Below are positions 29,496-40,662 of a DNA stretch of 64,000 bases, one piece after another (positions within the stretch are counted from its first letter, which is position 1; each line of letters opens with the position of its first letter). The notes beneath the pieces are model-generated. The model had not been told where the DNA came from, ran no database searches, and worked only from the letters and a program-made list of their open reading frames with translations. The stretch comes from Halocaridina rubra (Eukaryota; Arthropoda; Malacostraca; Decapoda; Atyidae), in assembly GCA_037179515.1 (NCBI GenBank), contig JAXCGZ010007657.1, positions 31,001 through 95,000 on the forward strand, written 5' to 3'. A program made the position numbers and the translations under genes.

Positions 29496-32400
29496 CTATT
29501 TGAAGAACTTAGCTAGCAGTAGGTCCTTTGTATCACGGATGAACTTGGGTTTGCACCTGAACCCAAGTTTGTTGTTTTTGTATTTGTTGGATCTGAAGTC
29601 CATGAGCATTACATTTGAATTAGACCTGCAAATACAAAACGTGAGATATATAATAATAGGTCATATGCATTAACAGGATTTGAAATAGACACAGAATTTA
29701 CAAAGCAAAAAAATTCCCTGTATCAAGCACACTATATAGTTTGTATAAAGCAAATGAGCCTGTCATGGGCAAGCATTAGAGAAGTTATTACATATTTAGG
29801 GTCAGATGAAGAGATAATACCTAAAATCTAAATGAAGCAAAGGATATGCAGCTACTGTACAGATTGCTGAGTTGAAAACCAGTGATAATTCAAAATTTTA
29901 TGTATGAAATGGTATATGGTTTTGCACATACAGTACATACTATATATTTTTCAATATACAAAATCATATGCCATAATTAGAAAGTTGGCTAAAATAATAC
30001 AGTAAGAAAAATAAGAGCAGTGGAAAAATAAATTCTTCTGTAATTGATTTTATTCACATGCTAAGTTCCTCTGGAGTTAATCTTATTTATATGCTATAAG
30101 GCCAACAACTGCATGTCTAAAGATTGACCAAGACCAACCAGTGTTTCAGAATTCCAAGACCAGGCCTCAGGTGTGTCTTTTTTTATCTTGGCCCCATCAA
30201 CCATGCTTGTCTTACTCATTAAGTTAGTTATAATTCCATCCCAGTTCATGCTATCCTGCACGCTTGATACCTCTCACCTTCCTGGATGTTAAGGCCTACA
30301 ATGACATGGGTTCACTGACTCTTTTACAAAAACAAAATTTTTTGTCAGCAACAGACAATATTCAAAATATTCCATTAGGTTTCAGAGAAAAACTTTTACT
30401 TACATGACTTCTTTCTCCCGTAGCTCATCCCCACAGTATGTCATTGGTCGACCATCAGTAATAATGAGAAGGTAGTCCATACATCTTTTACCTCTCTTGG
30501 GCTTGAGGTCAAATTCAGAGCATCTCAGGACAATGTGGTGGCCCTCTGGTGCCTAATATTTCATTACATAATTAGAATGGATATATTTGCAATTATTACT
30601 ATCCTGAGATGAGCTTAAAAAAAATTGCTATAATTGCATCATATTATTGTGAGCTTCACCTAGTTTATCTGTGTGAAAAAGAAATCAGCTTTAATGAGAT
30701 ATATGAAAAGGAAAAGCATATATTTGACTCATGAAACCTACTGTCACTCTCCAGACGCAGTTAATATCTCTTGGATAAGGCTCAGGGAAGTCTGGTGTAG
30801 TAATTGGGTCTTCCAATTCCACTAAGCCTCCACATAAATAATGGGGAGAGACCATAAGCTGGAAACCCATTCCTGAAGCACCATTACCTCCTACAACAAA
30901 CTCTATGACAATGATATCTTCGGTGGTTTTGAAGTCAATTTCTTCTTCGTTGCAGTATCTAAAAATAAGAAATACTTCTGAGTAATTTTGCATATGTACT
31001 GTATTCAGAATAAAGTGCCTTTATGTACTAATACCTATTGTATTATACTTAAACCCACCAACAGGGCGACATTTACTTATGTAGTATGCAGAAATAACAT
31101 GTATCAAGTACCCTGTATTGATTTGCAAATACAATAAATATACATTAAGGGCCAACATGAAAAAGCAAAACTACTTCACACAATATTTTCCCACGTTCAT
31201 GTTTATTGTTTACTAAGTGCTTCTGTAACTAGCATTAACCATTAAGCTACACAACACCCTTACGTACGGAGAAAACACTAAGACCCTTTTGTGACATGAC
31301 ACTAACTACCTTATGGTATTGTTTACACAACAATTCAGTAATTTAAGCCATTCATCTACAACCTAAGAAAAAATCCAAGGAGATTGCATAAAGGAAGACA
31401 TATTCAACCTGGAAAGTTATTTAGTCTTTCACATACCTTGAAACTTGTACGTTATCCATGTGTTAAATGCATAAAAATTCAATAATATGAATGAAATAAC
31501 GTGCATGATACAAATTCAGTAATCATTTGATGAAACTCATAAGAATCAACAATATAATGTAGTACAAGAAAATAGTATGGCTAACTCTGCAAAATGCTTC
31601 ATAGCATATGTATATCACTATATAACATAGCAATCTCCACTTAATCTTCCCTAACTATAGTACACAGCTTACTCATGAATTTTACCTTGGCAATGTTGGG
31701 CAGCGTTATAATATGGTTATAAGCCATGCACACAATATCCAATTTCCAATCTTGGTTATCACATAGCTTCTAACCACAAGCTTGTTAGATGGTTGATTGC
31801 AATGTTTTTTCTCGAGTCAACATTTTTCATATACTGATTATGAGCTTACTTAATGCAGATATCGTGTTCAGTAATAATGCAGTGCTATCAATGCAACTAC
31901 CAACTGTGTTTAACTGTGTGAATGTTCTCTGTTGCAGATGTCACATATATCTAATATGGAGTTTCTTTTGGAGTAGGATTTTAGGCTCCATGGAAAAAGA
32001 TAAATATAGCCTATACAGTATAGCATACCTCTCAATACTACCCAGCTCATCATCTAAATCATCTTCATCAGCAATGCTCAGGTAAGAAGAGGAACACTGG
32101 TCATCATTGGAGCTATCAAATAATTCGACCATTCCAGTTATTCGAACACCATATTTATCAACATCTAGATCCTGAAATAAATATATGTAGAATGTATTCC
32201 ACTACATCTAAGGCCAGTGTCACCTTCTCACTTCCTAGGAATCATGTATCCTAAAAACTTTTTTATTTTGCCAATGACTATAAAATGAGCAGTTTTTGAA
32301 ATAAAAAAAAATAATAAAAGTTATATTCATCATCATTTTGATGATAGATTTTGCTGGCTGGAGAGAGAGAATACTAAAATAAGTAAATAAAAACATATAT

Positions 32401-35170
32401 GGCCACTATATTCTGGAATGTGTTTAACCTTTGTGTTACGATTGATTAATAATGTAGTGTTGGTGGTATATCAATTTTACAAAGCACAATGCTAGAATTA
32501 ATAAAATCGTTCCAATACATATATCACGCTATTAAATACTAACATTTATCAATAGCTTATGTTGCTCAAAAACTAAATATGAGTTCTACAAAATAATATT
32601 AAAAGACTCCTGATAATGACATAACACAATAGCTCAATTAGGAAACATTACCTGTACAGCGATTCGAATTCTCACTGTGCAGCCAGGCTCTAGGTCGCCA
32701 TAGTCGGCAAAAGTGATGTTGAGATTGGTGAAGGTGGCTTCTCTGATTTCGGTATCATTCCCACAGCTCACTTCCAGGTACTGGGTGTCAGCTGGAAAAA
32801 AAATGTGACATACAACTTCAATAAATTATATACTTCACGTCTACTTATAGTACAGTGGTAACGCGCTGGCTTCGCATTCACGAGGTCGAAAGATCGGTCC
32901 CCGTCCAAGACCGAGAGTTTAAGCTGTTTACTGGCAGGAACTGCTGTGGGTGGACATCACAGTGGGGGGTTGGGGCGTGTCCTGGCTGACGAATACCCAT
33001 TGTAAAATGGAAATAAAGTATTTCCACTGTATTGTGCCAAAAAGTAATGAAAGTCTAGCGTCCTCGAACCTGTAATGTATAATACTTTACATTTTATCAA
33101 CAATCTGTCTATGAATATGACCGCCTTTCTGTGGTGTTGATATACTCTTCCAGGCAAGTGAGTGCAATGTTTATCTAAGATATTTCTTTAATAATAGTAA
33201 TAAAAAATAAATAAATAAATAAAGCATATCAATCGTATATATCTTGAAATGTAAACTCAGATATTGTATTTAACGATGAAACTGCCACTTGGGCCATTCA
33301 TGAACTATATGACATTTATGAACTATCATACATTATGCTATCTTTTCTTCTTTGTTTTATGATCAAACGTATTGTATTTTATTTAGTTGACGAGGGCTGG
33401 AGCAAAGTAAAGAAATATGTTGAATTACCAAATAACAGGAAATATACACAAGCTTTCACTGTTAATCTTAATATCATATGTTATTGCTTATTCGTAGTAT
33501 GGAGGATCTCAGAACGGTTATTAAAGCAATTATTATTAACTAATTATACAGTACCATAAATCATTGCGGAATTTAATATTCCAGTTTTCCATTCCTATGA
33601 TGCAACTTAAATAGTAGAATATACATGTTGTTCATACACTCAACCTTCTGATATTCATGGAATGTAGATTCCATTTAATGGCATAAATATATACTTTTGT
33701 TTGGGGCTCTCATCAGTGACACTCCCTCCCCCCTCTCTCTCTCTCTCTCTCTCAGACAATAATAAGACAGAACGGTTTAAAGTGAGCTTTTAATATTAAC
33801 GTGTTAGGAATGATCAAATAAACTGCTATCGACTACTTTTCAGCAATTAGTATTTGCAGTATTTTTAAAGCGCCATTCCCGGTAGTATAGTTTCAGTTAA
33901 AAAAAAAAATATTACTTATTTTGTTGTATGGATTAAGAGGTTTTAACATGATTATTAGTCATCTAAGGACAGAACCTCTTTAGATGTAGCTTTTCAGTAT
34001 TCATGATGAATAGCTGTGGGCTTTTCAAATGGCAAAGTAATTTATCATGTCATTAGCTCTCGTCCTAAATACATTTTTATGTCATGAAATCCCCGATAAC
34101 TACGAGTTATATTCCTCGAAATAAGATTGGTCTTGATGTAGAAAATAATTACTTGGTACTATATATTCTAAAGCTAGAGGTCAGACCCCTTTTGACCAGT
34201 ACTTTAATCCAAATGTTTATGTAAATCTCCTTCCTATGAAGTATAGATTATGTAATGCTGGGCCCCGAAATTTGTTCTTTTGATATGGAAATAGTTATGG
34301 AGTAAATCTTTTATCTCTGACCGTACTTTAATATCGCGCTTGCCCTATCCCATCCTTCTCTCCTTATCCTACCCCCCTCTTTAGGTGGTTTCCATGGAGT
34401 TAAAAGAGTGGACTCGGTGCTATCTCACCACCCACCTTTTCCTATCAGCCCCCTAGGGCTTAGATCCCTTGAGGGTAGAGATGGGTCAGGGTATCAAGCT
34501 TTCGCACTACGTGTAATTAATTATACTGTTTTTGCGTTCATGAATATTGTACTATCAATAGGTATAAGTTATAATTACTTTAAGTATCTGACTCACGCTG
34601 TAAATGACACAAAAAATGAAGATTGAACTCAAGTTACCCGCAGAGAAGTGGGCTACCATTTGAAAAGACAGCATAATTAGGCTTGAATTTTCCACTTGTT
34701 CCACGGAAACTGAGAAAAAAATAGTTATATCCGATTTCCTTATCTCTGTTTCGCGTGAAGGGATTGTAGGGATAGGTTCTCATGAACAGTACATTTTTAT
34801 ATGATATATTAAGAAATATCCAAAGGGAACCGCCTTAGCATAACAGAAAGGGCTGCTGAATCGGGGGGTGACGGATCCACGTTGGAGTGAGAGGATTGGT
34901 ATCCTGTCTCAGCTTCATAGCTGCCATCCCTCTGTCCATCCTTAAATGGAAATTAAGAGTGACGTAATACATAAAGATATTATTTATAGAATGCATTCAA
35001 CATACTTATCCTTTAGCATTGTGATATAAAGATTTCTGAGACTGAACTAAATATACTGAAAAATTTCAAATAAATTAATATTACTCACTTCGACTGTATC
35101 CGTCTAGGGGCGTGATAGGCCAGGCTACTGCAGACTGGATCAACGCACATATCACAGCCACCGTTTGGAG
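29496..35170 (-). CDS. Secreted protein with two CUB-type domains (5' exon not found)
   Basis: Exons (minus): 35170-35089, 32791-32652, 32171-32029, 30958-30742, 30552-30404, 29625-29496. All phases match, giving 286 residues and a stop. The first exon seen encodes the hydrophobic core of a signal peptide (LQTVAVICALIQSAVAW) without a Met, so a short ATG exon must lie upstream of 35172. Residues about 28-165 look like a diverged CUB (CGNDTEIREATF; CSSSYLSI; IVIEFVVGGNGASGMGFQL). Residues about 168-275 are a clear CUB: CGGLVELEDPITTPDFPEPY, NCVWRVTAPEGHHIVLRCSE, MDYLLIITDG, YCGDELR, SNSNVMLMDFRSNKY. CUB modules mediate extracellular binding; the partner is unknown. An AATAAA lies about 100 bases past the stop. 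Confidence 0.85.
32848..33018 (+). mobile_element. SINE family B, second copy (CUB gene intron)
   Basis: Matches 20421-20598 at roughly nine in ten positions and shares the same 3' end, AATGGAAATAAAG. It sits just upstream of the 32791 exon of the minus-strand CUB gene. Confidence 0.8.
34825..34964 (+). repeat. Dispersed repeat family C
   Basis: Diverged plus-strand copy: CCGCCTTAGCATAACAGAAA, GGTATCCTGTCTCAGCTTCA, CCATCCTTAAATGGAAATTA, then AGAGTGACG. Confidence 0.45.
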
Positions 35171-35332
35171 CTAAAACAAGTAAATAATAATAATATTAAT
35201 AATAATAATAATGGAAGAAGAAGAAGAATGGTTATGCCAGTTTTATCACCAGATATGCCGGGATGGAAAAGCCTCTCTCGTAATATCTTATAGACAAAGG
35301 TAAATACGTCCTTGGCTCAAATATTGGCAGTA

Positions 35333-35968
35333 GTGATTACCTAATTGTGTTTACGGGAAAGAGCCCAAAGCTCGTATCTTCCCGTCTCCTGATCGGTTCC
35401 ATTTTATGCTTAGTGATACTTATCATACCTGTCCTTAAAACTATGGATTGAGATAGCATTAACTACCTCCTCGCTTAGCCAATTCCAATTATCAACTACT
35501 CTTTACACTGAAAAAGTATTTCCTTACATCCTGCGAAGTTTTCTTACGAAGCTTCAAACTATGACCTCTAGTTCTAGAGCCAGCCATATCAAAATATCGA
35601 TCCCTATCCACTCTATCATAACCATGAAGGAATTTAAAGACTGGCACCATATCCCCCCTCACTCTTCTAGCTTCCAGTGATGGTAAGTCTAATTCCCTCA
35701 GCCTCTCATCATAACTGAGATTGCGTATTTCTGGCACCAGTTTCGTGGCATGTCTTTGAACTTTTTCAAGCTTAGCTATGTGCTTTTTCAAGTGCGGATT
35801 CCAAAAGGGGGCTGCATATTCGAGTTTTGGCCTCACATAGGTTACATAAATATTTCTGAACATTTCCTTGTCCATGTGCCTGAAGGCTACCCTTACATTT
35901 GATAAGAATGCATATGCTGCCCTTACTATGCCATTTATATGTATTTCTGGAGACAAATCTGCCAGTAT
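35333..35968 (-). mobile_element. CR1-like LINE, 5'-truncated copy (reverse transcriptase C-terminus and 3' end)
   Basis: Encodes the C-terminal part of a non-LTR reverse transcriptase: IYVTYVRPKLEYAAPFWNPH, KLEKVQRHATKLVPEIRNLS, YDERLRELDLPSLEARR, typical of CR1-type elements. On the minus strand the 3' end reads ...CACAATTAGGTAATCAC. It ends abruptly at 35968, where the longer copy at 41300 continues, so it is 5' truncated. A one- or two-base deletion near 35508 shifts the frame at the very C-terminus. It lies upstream of the first CUB exon seen, probably within that gene's first intron. Confidence 0.85.
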
Positions 35969-36449
35969 AGTATTATGGTTGTCATGATAATTGCTAATAA
36001 TAATAATACCATATTTTATTTATAGATGTTATATTAATAATATTTACCTAAAGTTATATGAAATTTGTTTCATGATATTTTCTGTAGATTACAAACAGAC
36101 CTGCACAAAGTATTATTGAATTCCTTTAGCTTATATACAATCGCCATAAAGCGTAGTAGTGCTAAGAACGATGGTCTGCTTTAAAAGTATAATACTTTTA
36201 ACTAAGAGAGAGACTATATGTACAATACGGTAAAAGCTGAGCATGTTCTGTAGGTATAAAGTATTAAAAAGATTGCAAAGATTGGTTGGGGGAGGGTTTG
36301 AAAAGAAGACATTGAAAAACCGATATTATTTAGAGGTGACGGAGAACTTCCAGTCTGTACTTAGTGCAGAAAACTTTACAATTTCAAGAAGAGAGTAAGT
36401 AGTGTACAAAACGGATAATTGAAGACATTATTAATACATCTAAAGGTTT

Positions 36450-36545
36450 GTTGGGTGATGAGGTATGGGACAGAAACAAATGGAGAAAACTGGCCGGAAA
36501 CATCGACCCCACATAAAAGTGGGAAAAGATGTAGACGAAGAAGAA
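36450..36545 (+). mobile_element. Relic of the C-terminal tail of another LINE
   Basis: Translates to GDEVWDRNKWRKLAGNIDPT, stop, KWEKM, stop, TKKK. This resembles the tail common in arthropod endonuclease/RT elements (NIDPT.KWEKM). Two in-frame stops are present. Only the tail is recognisable. Confidence 0.45.
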
Positions 36546-36663
36546 GTGTCATTTGCTCGTATTATGTGCTTGCTCAAGCCAGCTGACTATATGGAATATT
36601 GCTTGTTGCAATAGATGTGTAGTTTTGTGCTAAGCCATAATCATCGTTTTCACAGCCAAATTT

Positions 36664-36666
<3 letters not shown>

Positions 36667-36754
<88 letters not shown>
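36667..36754. repeat. (TA)n microsatellite
   Basis: Pure TA tract in the region upstream of the CUB exons. Confidence 0.95.
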
Positions 36755-36757
<3 letters not shown>

Positions 36758-37582
36758 CTTCAAGACGTAAAATATTTTGGCTACTGCTCATTCAACATAT
36801 TTAATGACATGCTATGAAACTTCGCAGCTTGGTTACAACCACATGCATGATGCTAATCGCTCTTCAGTTATTCTCTTCTTTACTTTTTCTTGGACAATCA
36901 TATTATGCACAAGCTCATCTAAATATACCAACCCCATTTATTTTTTTTCTGTCATGCACATTGCCCTAATGAAGAGGATTTTTTACGAATGCTGTAATTA
37001 TTACTACTGATATCGAAGCTTATTCTTCAAGAGTATATATTTCATATTAGAGCACTTTTCAATGGAAAAAATAAAACTTATATAAGCGTGTATAGTAAAT
37101 CCAGGTCTGAGGTTTGAGCCAAAACTTCCAATCCGTTGCGATACTTCAGATGAAGGTCTTTTGGGCTTAAATAGGACTCTCTAAGACAGTTCGTTATTAA
37201 GTCTTCCTTCAGGTACGGCTCTTTTTCTATAGCTACAGTACAGCAACATCGAATATTCTTGAATATTCGTTATAACGTTTCCTAATATCCCTTCATATCT
37301 GAGCAGTGGCAACACTCTCCATCTATGTTTTTCTTTATGTTTTCTTCGTGCCCAGACCCGTTGAGGGCAGTTTTATTATTATTCTTATGGTGGGGGAGCC
37401 GTCTAGGTGTCACATTCATTAAAAAAATAAAAATAAATAAAAAAAACTCATCTCCAATTCGCACCTGACGGAACATCTGGATTGGTGTCGACTACCTCCG
37501 GTACCTTAATTTAATAATCATTTGCCATCATGATTAGTTCTGTGTATGTAACATGTCAAGCACGTTACTTCTGGTGTCACAT

Positions 37583-37585
<3 letters not shown>

Positions 37586-37612
<27 letters not shown>
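37586..37612. repeat. (TA)n microsatellite, left of SINE E copy 1
   Basis: Short TA tract about 20 bases before the SINE. Confidence 0.9.
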
Positions 37613-37613
<1 letters not shown>

Positions 37614-37635
37614 CATCTCCATATATCCGGCACCG

Positions 37636-37826
37636 GTGTTACGTCACAGACTCCCTTATCAACCAGGTGCTCGGACGGTTGCCTTCTCGCGAAGGCCTTG
37701 ATTTGGCAGATGTAATCCTTACGCCGAGTGCATGCCTTTGCTAACCTCAGACCGTGGCGGGGCGGGGCGCGAACCCTCGACCTGACGCCTCAGAGTCGGA
37801 GACGCTACCGACTGAGCCACGGCGAC

Positions 37827-37828
<2 letters not shown>
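37636..37828 (-). mobile_element. SINE family E, copy 1, flanked by (TA)n on both sides
   Basis: On the minus strand the head reads CGCCGTGGCTCAGTCGGTAG with B box GGGTTCGCGCCCC, then GCAAAGGCATGCACTC, GGATTACATCTGCCAAAT and GGGAGTCTGTGACGTAAC. The left flank (TA)n is separated by about 20 bases; the right flank (TA)n is immediate. Confidence 0.75.

Positions 37829-37896
<68 letters not shown>
37829..37896. repeat. (TA)n microsatellite, right of SINE E copy 1
   Basis: Begins where the SINE's tRNA-like head ends. Confidence 0.9.
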
Positions 37897-37898
<2 letters not shown>

Positions 37899-38032
37899 TT
37901 TGTCCTATTGTCATATATTTTGCTACTCTTTGTCTCTGTATACTAGTTAAATTTTATATGCTTCTGCCATGAGGCTATGTAGCTGACCTCACACCCATTC
38001 GAGAAAGGCTATTGTTTGGTTGTGTGTTTCAG

Positions 38033-38219
38033 TTTTACGTCACGGACTCCCTTTTCAACCAAGGGCTAGGACGCTTGCTTTCTTGCGAAGGACTTCTTTT
38101 GGCAGATGTAATCCTTACCCTGAGTGCATGCCCTTGCTAACCTCAGACCGTGACGGGGCGCGAACCCTCGACCTGACGCCTCAGAGTCGCGGACGCTACC
38201 GATTAAGCCACGGTAACTA
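38033..38219 (-). mobile_element. SINE family E, copy 2
   Basis: Same order of blocks as 37636-37828 (CCGTGGCTTAATCGGTAGCG head, GGTTCGCGCCCCG B box, GGATTACATCTGCCAAAAG body). It lacks one short GGGGC duplication and is not flanked by (TA)n. Confidence 0.75.
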
Positions 38220-39487
38220 TTACCGAACTCAATAGCGTCAGATGGTGAAAAATAGTGGTTTTGATGACGTATTCCAATAAAGAGCATCGGAGCGATTAAT
38301 CAGAATGTGTTACACACACTCAGTTTTGGGTGGGTTATAAATTCAGATTGTTTTTAACAGCCGTGGCATTTCACAAAATTTTCTTTATTTTTTTTTACTG
38401 AAATTGATATTTATTACATAGCTGGAGATATTAGCATTACTTCAGGAAATGGTAATATTCCATACACATTTTTATGAAAATAAATCCTGAAAATAACAGC
38501 AAGAGTTAAGTCAGTATAAGGGAACAGGGGAAACATACAATATTAAACGGGAAATGCATTAGTTCTTTTATTATTATTATTATTATTATTTTTATGTATT
38601 ATTCGTATTATCATTCCCTATCAAATTCGCAACTAAAACTACGATGACTATTCACGTCTTCGCATAGTAGTATGTCACTCTACTAGTCACTATTAGCACA
38701 CAATAACCCCATAAGATCACCTGGAGAATCATACTGTGGTTCTCGTTCTCGACTTTCTCTTGGCAGTGTTTTTTCCGATGGTATGAACCCAACGAGAAAC
38801 AGGGAGAGAACGAGGATTGTGTTCCACAAATCAGGAAAAGGAACCACAGTCCACTGCCGAGTACTTCTTGCGATCCACCTGCAGAAGAGGCTAATTAATC
38901 ACTCAGACGGAGCATATGTTTGTTCCAAAAGTTGGTCGCAAGTGTGGATTCTTTGTTGCATTTTACAGTAAGTGAATGTCCTTTGTTTAACCATAAAGTC
39001 CAGGTGAAAATTATAAGAATAAATACATTAAACTCTTTATTATTACAGAGTCTGTTAGAGCTGATCCATCTTCAAGACAAATATAATTCATAGTAAAGCC
39101 ATGATATAGCAGTCGAAATGATTCTTCACATTTCAAATGTAAAATTTCAGAACTCACAGATGTGAAGATATGAATACCTACCATTTGAGTGTAGCGTCAT
39201 TTCAGCTCTGAAGAAAAGGTCGTATAACATTTGAATTTCAACCGTATGTGGTAATTTCTTAAAGTATAAAACTGCATGCTCTCTAATCTCACACATGTGT
39301 AGTTAATTAGGTAATCAACCATGATACTTCAAGTGTGTGGATTTTTTTCCCCTTTTTTGCAAAAGCATTCTTATTGACTTTGACTATATAAAGACAGCTT
39401 TAAACTTTGCAATATTGTCAAGGATTTCTTCAGACAATGATTCATTTTCAAGTTGTAACAAGGGTACTTTGTACTAATAATGGTGAC
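38220..39487. other. No gene established
   Basis: Contains a small open frame at 38783-38971 (plus) that ends near a GTAAGTG donor-like site. It has no family resemblance and no partner exon, so it is not called. Confidence 0.4.
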
Positions 39488-39626
39488 TTTTTATCCCCAA
39501 GAAGCTAAGTGGAGATGTTGCTGTTGTTGTTTGCAGTTATTTTGTGCATGAATTGTCTTCTGGTGAATGCGAGTGCTTTGACTCAGCCACTTCTTACAAA
39601 TGAGATTCAGGACATTGCACATGTAT
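39488..39626 (+). repeat. Dispersed repeat family D, 3' part, joined to a LINE end
   Basis: Contains TTTTTATCCCCAAGAAGCTA, TGGTGAATGCGAGTGCTTTG, ACTCAGCCACTTCTTACAAA and a GCACATGTATGT tail; the CR1 3' end follows immediately. Confidence 0.5.
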
Positions 39627-40206
39627 GTGATTACCTAATTGTGTTTACGGGAAAGAGCCCAAAGCTCGTATCTTCCCGTCTCCTCATCGGTTCCATTTTA
39701 GACTTAGTGATACTTATCATACCTGTCCTTAAAACTATGGATTGAGATAGCATTAACTACCTCCTCGCTTAGCCAATTCCAATTATCAACTACTCTTACA
39801 CTGAAAAAGTATTTCCTTACATCCTGCGAAGAAGTTTTCTTACGAAGCTTCAAACTATGACCTCTAGTTCTAGAGCCAGCCATATCAAAATATCGATCCC
39901 TATCCACTCTATCATAATCATGAAGGAATTTAAAGACTGTCACCATATCCCCCCTCACTCTTCTAGCTTCCAGTGATGGTAAGTCTAATTCCCTCAGCCT
40001 CTCATCATAACTGAGATTGCGTATTTCTGGCACCAGTTTCGTGGCATGTCTTTGAACTTTTTCAAGCTTAGCTATGTGCTTTTTCAAGTGCGGATTCCAA
40101 AAGGGGGCTGCATATTCGAGTTTTGGCCTCACATAGGTTACATAAATATTTCTGAACATTTCCTTGCCCATGTGCCTGAAGGCTACCCTTACATTTGATA
40201 AGAATG
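39627..40206 (-). mobile_element. CR1-like LINE, 5'-truncated copy 2
   Basis: Near-identical to 35333-35968 over its length, but with the frame intact to FKDRYDKYH at the C-terminus and the same GGTAATCAC end. Its 3' end directly abuts a family D repeat at 39626. High similarity between the copies suggests recent activity of the family. Confidence 0.85.
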
Positions 40207-40229
40207 TATGTATGCATGCATGTATGGAT

Positions 40230-40662
40230 GTAATTACCTTATTGTAATTACCAAATTGTGCTTACGGCAAAGGGCCTTATGCTGGTAATTCCCTGTCTCC
40301 AGGTCGGCTCCATTTTTCTACTCAATTATACTTATCTTATTTGTCCTTAAAACTATGAAATAAATTAGCATTAATTACCTCCTCGCTTAGCGAATTTCAA
40401 TTTTCAAATATTCTTACACAGAAAAAGTACTGCCTTACATCCTGCAGAGAAAGGAGCTTACTTACGAAGCTTCAAAACTATGACCTGTAGCTTTATAACC
40501 TCTAATTCTAGAGCCAGCCATATCAAAATATCGATCCCTATCCACTCTATCAAAACCATGAAGTAATTTTACAATCGTCACCATATACCCCCTCATTCTT
40601 TTAGCTCCGAGTGATGGTAAGTCTGTTTTCCTCAACCTCTCTTCCTAACTGAGATTGCGTAT
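40230..40662 (-). mobile_element. CR1-like LINE, older diverged copy 3
   Basis: The same 3' region order (CTTACGG, CCTTAAAACTATGA, AGCCATATCAAAATATCG, GATCCCTATCCACTCTATCA on the plus strand), but with many substitutions and indels. It is sandwiched between two well-preserved copies. Confidence 0.7.

Noticed and set aside
38783..38971. Small plus-strand open frame ending near a donor-like GTAAGTG
   Set aside because: No recognisable family, no partner exon, no supporting context.
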